A stretch of DNA of 64,000 nt from CAYRLW01 sp964425215 (lineage in GTDB: Bacteria; Spirochaetota; Spirochaetia; Treponematales; Breznakiellaceae), in assembly GCA_964425215.1 (NCBI GenBank), contig CAYRLW010000012.1, positions 8,198 to 72,197 on the forward strand. The letters run 5' to 3'. Below, piece by piece: positions 17,936-24,511 of the stretch. The position numbers and the translations under genes were made by a program. Every line of letters begins with the position of its first letter. The stretch's first letter is position 1. Below the pieces are notes generated by a model, which did no database searches, was not told the DNA's origin, and saw nothing but the letters and a program-made list of their open reading frames with translations.

Positions 17936-18775
17936 AAGCACGACCGTTTTGTATATTTACCCATCGGAGCAGACGAGGGGATGCTCAAAGTTTGGCAAGC
18001 GGCCATAGTGTCTTTGTTTTTGCGGAAAGAGCTGATCGACCAAGCCCGAGTGAACAGGCTCAAAGACTGGAAGCATTCCGGCTTTAGTATCGAGAGCGAA
18101 ACCAGGTTGTTCAGCAAGGCCGATCGAGAAGCTTTGGGGCAATATGTCGTTCGCGGGGCTACCTGTGCAGAAAAAATCCAGTATGATCCGTATTCCGACA
18201 TAGTAACTTGGACAGCAAGCCGAAAGGGCTTCTACAAAGGCAAGTCCGAGACCTTCAAGGGCTTTGAATTCGTCGACCAGCTTGTGGCCCATGTACCACC
18301 TCGGCGAGTACAACTGGTTCGCCGCTATGGCGTATACGCCGGAAAAGTCCGCAAACAGTGGCAAGATCGCCCTGGTATTTATCGGCTAGCACCGGAAAGC
18401 TGGCAGAAAGCGCACCCGAACAAGGCCCTTGCGGTGTCTGCCACATTCCCAGAGGAGCCCTTAAGCACCGATGGAACTGATGCCTGGTCCAAGTTACGCA
18501 AGCAAAGCTGGGCAAGGTTGCTACAGAACGTCTACGAAGTTGATCCATTCATCTGCCCAAAATGTCACGGGACAATGTCGGTTGTGGCGATTATCACCAC
18601 GAATACGTGGTGTTGCCGAGTGGAATTGATTTTAGTGTGCGCTAACGCGCACGGCGTCATCGAAGATCCAATAGAACTCACCAAGATTATTCACTGGGCA
18701 CGACAACAAGAACGAGAGCCGCCGGTGACTATGTGCGCTCGCTCACCTCCTGAGCTGGCACTGGCGCCGGTATAA
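17936..18775 (+). mobile_element. IS91-type (Y2) transposase remnant
   Basis: The frame starts abruptly with KHDRFVYLPIGADEGM and continues to TAA/TAG signals near 18,775, giving about 280 residues. It matches the C-terminal half of IS91/IS801-type rolling-circle transposases, with WKHSGFS, a block around PPRRVQLVRRYGVY, and a terminal zinc-binding CPKCHG. The N-terminal zinc domain and probably the first catalytic part are missing. The join with the nifX fragment is at about 17,925-17,940. IS91 elements move by rolling circle and can carry adjacent DNA, so this relic may explain how the OsmC/nifX block arrived. Confidence 0.75.
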
Positions 18776-18975
18776 TACCCAAAAACGGATTTTATGCGGA
18801 ACAAGATAACACCTCGAAATCGGTGCTTATACGGCTTCGTGGGGAAGTATATTTTGGAACTTTGTCAGATTGGCGCAAACCAGCGCTTGACGGCGGGAAT
18901 AGACTGGAATTACACTTCTTAGAGTCGGCCTTGCCGAAAAATGCTGATTGGATGTGAGGTTCGGGGTGCAAAAAC
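18776..18975. other. Sequence downstream of the IS91 relic
   Basis: No gene. It includes a short inverted pair (CACC/GGTG around 18,811-18,826) and may contain one terminus of the IS91-type element, which I cannot delimit without other copies. Confidence 0.35.
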
Positions 18976-19049
18976 AGTCGAAGATCGGGGCAAAAGCCGA
19001 ATTTCGACTAAAAACTGCAAAAATCCCGAAATGACAGTTCCTATCAGTT
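18976..19049. repeat. 74-bp direct duplication III, copy 2
   Basis: Second copy of the 74-base repeat at 16445-16518. Its last ten bases (CCTATCAGTT) are followed by another copy of the same ten bases. The rpoN fragment begins directly after it. Confidence 0.9.
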
Positions 19050-19056
19050 CCTATCA

Positions 19057-20052
19057 GTTACCTAATAAAACGCTTGATGAAGCTGTGAGGGCGATCCAGT
19101 CGCTGGTACCTGCGGGAGTGGGCGCCTGCGGCGCGCAGGAAATGATAATGATTCAGCTTCTGCGCAGCGGCGAGTATGACGAGGATTCGGTGCTGTATAA
19201 ACTGGTCAGGGACCATTACGACCTGTTTGTGCTGAAAAAATGCAGGATTTATTGGATGCCAGGCACTTAAAGCCTGAAGAGATCCGCGACCTGATATTTG
19301 AATCTGACGATTTTATCAAACTGGCAGAAACAGCCGGATGCAGCACGGAAAAGATTATTAAAATGCTGTTTGAGGCAGGGAAAGTGCTGGACTTCAACCC
19401 CGGCAGGCGTTTCATGCCGCCATCACGTTATGTCATTCCGGAAATAATAATTCATGACAACGGTATTGTTTTGATCAACGGCGCGGTAATCATACTTGAT
19501 GAGGAAAAGATAGAGCTTGTCAAGGGCATCAGCAACAGTGCGAAAATAGCCAGACAGGAAGGCAAAGTTGCCAGGGCCAGGATGCTTGAAAACGCTGTAA
19601 ACCAAAGATACAGTATAATGAAAAAGATAATTAAGTTGGTTATAAAAAAACAGGAAGATTTCATATTTGGCCGTTCAGATGTGTTAAAATCACTGCTTAT
19701 GAAGGATGTAGCCAAGGAAATTTTTAACGACAATGGCAGGCCAGTTGTCTCTGCCACGATATCAAAGGCGGTCGCTGAAAAATATGTGCAGATGCCGTGG
19801 GGAGATGTTGTGGCGTTCGGCAGTCTTTTCGATGACAGCGGCATAGACACAAAGCACGGCAGGATGTCGGAAGGGGAGATAAAGCAGAGGATGAGACAGA
19901 TATACGAGGCAGAGGATAAAAACAACCCGCTGGAGGACCAGGATGAGGTTGACATGCTGAACAAGGATGGCATACCAGTAAAACTGAGGACAGTGACGAA
20001 GTACAGGAATGAGATGGGTTTTGACAGCGCAAAAGGCAGGAAAAACAGTTAA
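19057..20052 (+). pseudogene. rpoN: Sigma-54 (RpoN) fragment, 5'-truncated and frameshifted
   Basis: The first part (to about 19,235) encodes a core-binding segment resembling RpoN, with EAVRAIQSLVPAGVGA. A second frame from 19,240 continues with FNPGRRFMP, VIPEIIIH, a DNA-binding helix-turn-helix SATISKAVAEKYVQMPWG, and ends with LRTVTKYRNEMG, a degenerate RpoN box. The two frames join if one A is added to the A6 run at about 19,231-19,236, which restores LKKMQDLLDAR. The N-terminal activator-interacting region is missing, cut by duplication III. Transcriptional slippage at the A-run could restore the frame, but the lost N-terminus makes full function unlikely. Confidence 0.8.
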
Positions 20053-20075
20053 TAATTTGCGGGACAGGAGTTAAA

Positions 20076-20372
20076 ATGATAAAGTTTGAGAATGACGATG
20101 AAGGATTACAGAGGTGGTGGGATGAAAATGAAAAAAGAGCATGGGTGTTGAATCTGCCACAGAATAGTAATAAGTCAGATCATAAAGCATATATGCTTCA
20201 CAGATACGGCGGCTCTTGCTTACCACCCAATAACATGAGCGCAACCCCATTGATGACGGTGAAATATTATTAGTGGGTTGATTATGATTCTAAAACATTA
20301 ATCAATGCAAGTCTTTTGGTTAGAGGAGTAAAGCCAAATAATTGCAAAATCTGTAAGCCGTTAAATGTGTGA
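20076..20372 (+). pseudogene. Short LHR-motif protein, first gene of a three-gene cassette, with internal TAG
   Basis: ATG follows GGACAGGAGTTAAA. The frame runs 65 codons to TAG at 20271-20273 and continues in the same frame for 32 more sense codons, ending with NCKICKPLNV at TGA 20372. The full 97-residue product (YVLN-like WVLNLP, YMLHRYGGSC, then a C-terminal CxxC) resembles short proteins with a VLN...LHRxxC pattern that I recall beside DUF6884-like and GIY-YIG genes in genomic islands. That association is from memory. The amber codon may inactivate it or leave a 65-residue product. Confidence 0.55.
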
Positions 20373-20397
20373 ATTCTGAATATAATAGGAGGTTGAA

Positions 20398-21045
20398 ATG
20401 ATTGTAATTTTACAATGTGCTGGTTCAAAAAGGAAAGAACGCTTATATGTTGAAAACGGTCGGCCTGTTATATTTGTTGCGCGCCCGGATTTTGCGCCCC
20501 AGAACACAGGTGTCACATATAAAACGCCGGATGATTATTCACTCTCGGGTAAAACATACAGGGAAGAAGTATTAAATGTTAATCTGACAGATACTAAGAA
20601 AGAATATTTTTATACAGCTTCAAATCTTTATAGTAGTGGTCCATATGCGGAGATTTCGGAAAAATCCAAATCGCTTGGCTTTGATTTTTATATACTGTCT
20701 GCGGGCTGGGGGTTGATTAGGGGGGATTTCATGCTACCATATTATGATATAACATTTTCTTCTATACCTGAAAAATACAAAGTAAGGAAACTAAACAGTA
20801 TGCATTTTAAAGATTTCAACCAGATCAGTAAGAACAATACCGAGGACATACATGTTTTCTGTGGGGCGGCATATTTGAAATTCTTATACAGCCTAATTGC
20901 CAATTTAAATTGTAATAAAATTATTCACCACGGCACGAATACACCGGATAAGTGCCAAGGTTTTATTTATGAAAAAAGCCCTTATAGTTATACTAATTGG
21001 CAATATACGGCTGTATCGGAGTTTGTCGGGAGGTTAAAAAAATGA
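20398..21045 (+). CDS. DUF6884-like / YaaA-like protein of a mobile cassette
   Basis: A 215-residue protein. It begins MIVILQCAGSKRK and contains NLYSSGPYAE and FYILSAGWGLIRG. These three blocks (Cys/Gly-Ser-Lys-Arg start, LYxxGPY, and LSAxxGLI) are the pattern of DUF6884 and related YaaA-like proteins, proposed to bind nucleotides or DNA. The function in this context is unknown. ATG follows AATAGGAGGTTGAA, a strong ribosome binding site. The stop codon overlaps the start of the GIY-YIG gene as ATGA, so the two are translationally coupled. The gene is visibly AT-rich relative to the core genome here, which supports horizontal transfer. Confidence 0.65.
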   Translation: MIVILQCAGSKRKERLYVENGRPVIFVARPDFAPQNTGVTYKTPDDYSLSGKTYREEVLNVNLTDTKKEYFYTASNLYSSGPYAEISEKSKSLGFDFYILSAGWGLIRGDFMLPYYDITFSSIPEKYKVRKLNSMHFKDFNQISKNNTEDIHVFCGAAYLKFLYSLIANLNCNKIIHHGTNTPDKCQGFIYEKSPYSYTNWQYTAVSEFVGRLKK

Positions 21046-21749
21046 AAGAATGCGAATGGTTGCATAATCAGCTTTCGAATTTGCCTTTGTTCGGTCATCC
21101 GATTGATCTCTCTAAAATGCCAAAAAATGGTATATATTTTTTTTATGAAAATGGTGAGAATTGCAATCATACTGCTGAAAAAAAGAGAATTGTAAGAATT
21201 GGAACCCATAAAGATGGAAATTTTTCGTCCAGGATATCCGAACACTACTGGAGCTGTGATAAAAAACTGGATTTTTCTTCCGGCCAATCAAAGATATCCG
21301 ATAGAAGCATATTTAGAAAGAATATAGGAAGGGCTATTCTGAATAAAGCAGGCGATTCATATCTTAATGTCTGGAATGAAGATTTTACAACTAAGAAAAA
21401 TAGGGAAGAAAAGAATTACATGAGGGATTTATTAAAGGAAGTCGCAATTGAGGGTAAAATAACGGAATATATAAGGAATAACATGAAATTCAGGTTTATT
21501 TTGTTTCCCGGTGAAAAAGAGCGGATGGGCAGCGGTGGTATGGAAAGCAGACTGATTGGTACTGTTGCAAAATGCAGGGACTGCAATGCCAGTAAAGAAT
21601 GGCTAGGGAATTGGTCACCTGTTTCCAAAATACGCGAATCTGGATTATGGTTATACCAGCATCTGGATTCAATAATAATTAACGATGGAGACAAAACTAT
21701 TATTGATAAGATGATAGAAGATACAAAGGTTTTTGTTGCGGGAAATTGA
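21042..21749 (+). CDS. GIY-YIG nuclease-like protein
   Basis: A 235-residue protein with GIY at residues 30-32, the second motif as VRIG at 51-54, an arginine (Arg64) in SSRISEHY, a conserved block RSIFRKNIGRAIL, and a later Glu in GMESRLIG that could be the metal-binding glutamate. These are the catalytic elements of a GIY-YIG endonuclease. The C-terminus ends with KIRESGLWL, typical of this stand-alone island subfamily as I remember it. The start at 21042 overlaps the DUF6884-like stop; an upstream ATG at 20997 lies inside that gene and is unlikely. A role in defence or DNA processing is inferred from context only. Confidence 0.65.
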   Translation: MKECEWLHNQLSNLPLFGHPIDLSKMPKNGIYFFYENGENCNHTAEKKRIVRIGTHKDGNFSSRISEHYWSCDKKLDFSSGQSKISDRSIFRKNIGRAILNKAGDSYLNVWNEDFTTKKNREEKNYMRDLLKEVAIEGKITEYIRNNMKFRFILFPGEKERMGSGGMESRLIGTVAKCRDCNASKEWLGNWSPVSKIRESGLWLYQHLDSIIINDGDKTIIDKMIEDTKVFVAGN

Positions 21750-21892
21750 CAGTAAAGTATCAATTTTTGAATGATTTTTTGAAGCCTTGCTGGTGAAATC
21801 CCCCAAACCCCCTTATTTTATAAGCCTATTCCCATGGCATTCAACTTGCATATACCTCTATAGGAGGGGAATTATCCTATTGGAGGTGCTCC
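21750..21892. other. Intergenic spacer in the island
   Basis: AT-rich, with a small CCTC/GAGG palindrome near 21,857-21,869. The strong ribosome binding site GGAGGT of the next, broken gene is at 21,882-21,887. Confidence 0.4.
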
Positions 21893-22252
21893 ATGTCCGA
21901 ATCAGTTAGCAGTCAGTAGCCGGTTTTTGACAGTTCACCGTCCACCGTTCACTGTTCACATGTTTTTCGCCGCAACCGCTTCAGTTTCAGGGGTAAAAAC
22001 CTTACCCTATCGTCCCACGCTTTTGAACGCATGCTGGAACGCTCCTTATGCAGGACCGTACCTGAGGTCATAGGGAGAATCCATCAGGCGTTGGTAGAGG
22101 GATTTGAGTATAAGGCTATGGGCGTCCGCAGGGGCCAGAAAGGCATGCCCAGGGAGACCGTTATAGCGCATGAAGAAATTTGCCTGCACATCAGGGAAGG
22201 CGTGATTACGACCGTAAAGTCGAATATGGCATATTTAGGAAGGTCGTGTTGA
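21893..22252 (+). pseudogene. DUF4258-like small protein broken by a heptamer-repeat stretch
   Basis: ATG 21893 has an excellent ribosome binding site (GGAGGT, five bases away) but meets TAG at 21917 after eight codons. The same frame then stays open to 22252 and encodes LSSHAFERMLERSL, a HxxxRxxxR pattern of DUF4258-type proteins, then VIAHEEICLHIREGVITTVKSN. The stop and following codons fall in a stretch of degenerate 7-base repeats, so repeat growth may have disrupted the gene. The ATG at 22031 could start a 73-residue remnant, but it has no ribosome binding site. Confidence 0.5.
21903..21959. repeat. Degenerate heptamer repeats (set 1)
   Basis: Period-7 pattern: CAGTTAG CAGTCAG, then after a short gap GTTCACC GTCCACC GTTCACT GTTCAC. 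The units are imperfect and share the frame of the interrupted gene. Confidence 0.65.
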
Positions 22253-22335
22253 GTTTACGGTTTACAATTTACAGTTAATAGCACCGGTAGTTGTCTTGTC
22301 CTTGTAATTAATCGTAAACCGTAAATCGTAAATTA
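22252..22335. repeat. Degenerate heptamer repeats (set 2), inverted arrangement
   Basis: GTTTACG GTTTACA ATTTACA GTTAATA near 22254-22281 and, in the opposite sense, CGTAAAC CGTAAAT CGTAAAT near 22313-22333. The two arms can pair around a ~30-base loop. No gene lies here; the next one starts at 22349. Confidence 0.65.
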
Positions 22336-22348
22336 AAAAGGAGTAAAA

Positions 22349-22606
22349 ATGTCCACCGAAGACCTAATCACATCCGCTTCCCGCGGCGATATCGCCGGCG
22401 TGGAAAAACATTTATCAGCCGAGCAACTTAAATACATGCCTGGTTTTACCTCCAGGCTGCTCCTGTACCGCGCCATGTCGTCAGGCAACCCGGAACTGGT
22501 GAAATACCTGATCAGGAAGGGCATAGTCGGTTTCAAAGTACTTCCTCTCGTTGTGGAGGGTAAGAAATTCGTTAACGGGGAGCTCTTTGATGATGCGGTT
22601 GCTTGA
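22349..22606 (+). pseudogene. Ankyrin-repeat protein fragment
   Basis: A good ribosome binding site (AAGGAG) precedes an 85-codon frame with ankyrin-like features: ITSASRGDIAGVEKHL and YRAMSSGNPELVKYLIRKG. Ankyrin proteins normally carry several more repeats. Here the frame ends at TGA 22606, about 50 bases before the start of duplication I copy 2, so the gene is probably a 5' remnant cut by rearrangement. Confidence 0.65.
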
Positions 22607-22653
22607 CCGGAAAATAAACTCTTTTTCCCGTCCACAATTATTAACAATATCTC

Positions 22654-22772
22654 TTGGCTGGTTTCATCGGAATATACAGCACAGAGAAGCGCTCCCTGGG
22701 CATCTGGGTCTTGCTCACAGAACCAATCAAGGTATTCTTCGGTGGCGTCGACGTCCCACATATAAAAAATAT
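22654..22772 (-). pseudogene. 119-bp duplication I copy 2: RelE/HigB-type toxin remnant
   Basis: Second copy of the block at 16192-16310. On the minus strand from ATG 22761 it reads MWDVDATEEYLDWFCEQD and continues about 36 codons to the left edge, then runs on without a stop into the antisense of the ankyrin fragment. This copy keeps WF where copy 1 has RF, closer to the HigB/RelE pattern. It is truncated and probably dead. Confidence 0.5.
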
Positions 22773-22814
22773 GACACAGAAGAAATATGATGTCAAGTTC
22801 ATATTGCTATTACC

Positions 22815-23060
22815 CTTTCCCGTTATCGCGAGAAACGCGAGGGTCCGCGCTTGCTCGGAGTGGGGGGAGCGCGCGCACGCCGAACCCGATGGAACTGGGG
22901 TAGCGGCGCGGGCTCTTCGAGACCGCGCTGAGAAGGAGGTTGTACGGGTGAGGATGCGCGCGCGTGGGGGGAGCCGCGGCGGTGCCGTAGCGCCAAGGCT
23001 TTCGCGGCGGTACGCTCCGCGTACCGTATGGGGGTCCATGGTGCTCCCCCATCGATGGTT
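22815..23060. other. GC-rich block full of inverted repeats
   Basis: In an otherwise AT-rich island, this ~240-base stretch is extremely GC-rich with many CGCG and GCGC runs. Short stems include GCGCGG/CCGCGC (about 22,915-22,937), GGTACGC/GCGTACC (about 23,008-23,026) and GGGGG/CCCCC near 23,030-23,050. Open frames here are composition artefacts. It could be a structured RNA, a repeat unit or foreign DNA. I recognise no family. Confidence 0.5.
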
Positions 23061-23081
23061 CATGGTGTTAAAAACTTAAAA

Positions 23082-23111
23082 TTGACAATATTTTCAAAAG
23101 AGGGGTATAAC
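23082..23111 (+). promoter_or_regulatory. Sigma-70 promoter for the phosphatase operon
   Basis: TTGACA at 23082-23087, 18 bases, TATAAC at 23106-23111, ending 16 bases before the ATG, which has an AGGTGG ribosome binding site. Confidence 0.65.
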
Positions 23112-23127
23112 TAGTCCAGGTGGTTCT

Positions 23128-24507
23128 ATGTACAGCAGGACGAATGCGCTTCTTGGCGGCCTTCTTTTTATTGTATCGGCGTTGGTTTTTTCGCTTTTTT
23201 TGTATTTATTAAGCTTGAAATTAACATTCTGGGGGATTTTCTTTATTGCCGGGAGCTTTTTTATAGCGCTTCGTCTTTTTTTTGATTTTTTTAGACAAAA
23301 AATAGAGTTTTTTTTACAAAAATATTTTTTTATTCGCGGTGATAGCAGGTTTTTAGGAGATTTTGTAAATAAAATAAGATTCAGTTTTACTATTAGCGAC
23401 TTTATTACGGCGTTACGGGAAAGCCTGGAACAAAAAATCGATAGTACGGTTGTTTTTTTAGATATGCCAAAACGGCGGGTGATCTATAACAGTTCTACGA
23501 GCCTGGGGATGGACTCGGCACGGATTCAAGAAATTATTCGGCATTACGATGGTTGGAAAGACGGTTTTTATTATTTTGACGATAATTTGGATCTGATTTC
23601 GGATCGTAGAAAAGCCCGGGGGTTCTTTGTCGTGTCTGGGCCCTTTCATTGTTACGTGTTTACACGGTTTATCCATAACATTGATGAGGAAATTTTCCCC
23701 CAACTGTACAATGAATACGGCAACTTCTTAAAGCGTAACGAAACGGTAGAAAAAATGAACGCCATCGCGGCGGTTTCAAAAGAATGGTCCATGGTCGCGG
23801 AAACTCAGCAGTCTTTTCTCCTTAAAGAGCTTCCTTCTCCTCGGGGGGTCGAGTTGGCCTCCTATTTTAAGCCCCTGGTGAATGTTTCTGGAGATTATTA
23901 CGATGTGCTTCCTCTGGATGAACATCGAACCCTGCTCGTTCTTGGCGACGTTTCGGGTAAGGGGCTTCCTGCGGCGTTGATAATGGGGATCGTGGTGAAC
24001 ACCATTCGGGTCATGGAAAAAAAGGATGACCTGGTGGTTCTTGTCCGGACGGTGGACGAGGCGATTAAGGGGATGAAATTGGAGGATAAGTATACGGTCC
24101 TCTTTGTCGGTCTGTTGGATACCGAAAAAATGAGTCTTTCCTACGTGAACGCTTCTATGGCCGATCCTTTGATTATTTCCGAAACTGGGGCTGGAAGGCA
24201 AATTAGAAGGCTCGCATCGAATTGCGGCATCATTGGTATTTTGGATTTGGATACTGTGGAGGTTAGGAAGGTTCCTATTTTTAACGGGGATGTGCTTTTA
24301 ATGGCCTCCGACGGTGTTTCGGAGGTTTCCAACGAAAAGGGGATTATGTTAGGGGATACGGAAGAGTGGGGCGATTTTATTTTGGAAGAATCGGTTCGGT
24401 CGGCACAGGATTTTGTGGATCGTTTGGCGGAATTTATCCAACGCTTCGCGGGGACCTCCAAAGTGCGGGACGATATAACCGTATTGGTCGCGAAGGTCCG
24501 GGGGTAA
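23128..24507 (+). CDS. SpoIIE/RsbU-type serine phosphatase, membrane-anchored
   Basis: A 459-residue protein with two N-terminal membrane helices (about residues 8-30 and 33-55), a ~150-residue middle region and a C-terminal PP2C-like SpoIIE domain. The domain contains VSGDYYDVLPL, LGDVSGKGLPAALIMG, a later SDGVSE, and DDITVLV near the end; these acidic residues bind the catalytic metals. Such enzymes dephosphorylate STAS anti-anti-sigma proteins, and a STAS gene lies two genes downstream. A 135-base internal part of this gene is duplicated at 16312-16446. The next phosphatase gene starts after four bases. Confidence 0.88.
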   Translation: MYSRTNALLGGLLFIVSALVFSLFLYLLSLKLTFWGIFFIAGSFFIALRLFFDFFRQKIEFFLQKYFFIRGDSRFLGDFVNKIRFSFTISDFITALRESLEQKIDSTVVFLDMPKRRVIYNSSTSLGMDSARIQEIIRHYDGWKDGFYYFDDNLDLISDRRKARGFFVVSGPFHCYVFTRFIHNIDEEIFPQLYNEYGNFLKRNETVEKMNAIAAVSKEWSMVAETQQSFLLKELPSPRGVELASYFKPLVNVSGDYYDVLPLDEHRTLLVLGDVSGKGLPAALIMGIVVNTIRVMEKKDDLVVLVRTVDEAIKGMKLEDKYTVLFVGLLDTEKMSLSYVNASMADPLIISETGAGRQIRRLASNCGIIGILDLDTVEVRKVPIFNGDVLLMASDGVSEVSNEKGIMLGDTEEWGDFILEESVRSAQDFVDRLAEFIQRFAGTSKVRDDITVLVAKVRG

Positions 24508-24511
24508 AGCT

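Noticed and set aside
19225..19245. Programmed -1 frameshift in rpoN at the A6 run
   Set aside because: The pattern lacks a full slippery heptamer in frame and the gene is already missing its N-terminus, so decay is more likely.
21903..22335. Possible CRISPR array from the 7-base repeats
   Set aside because: Units are too short and degenerate, and there are no uniform spacers or cas genes.
22654..23079. Plus-strand frame of 141 codons across the GC-rich block
   Set aside because: High GC content removes stop codons; composition is Arg/Ala/Gly-rich without any family pattern.
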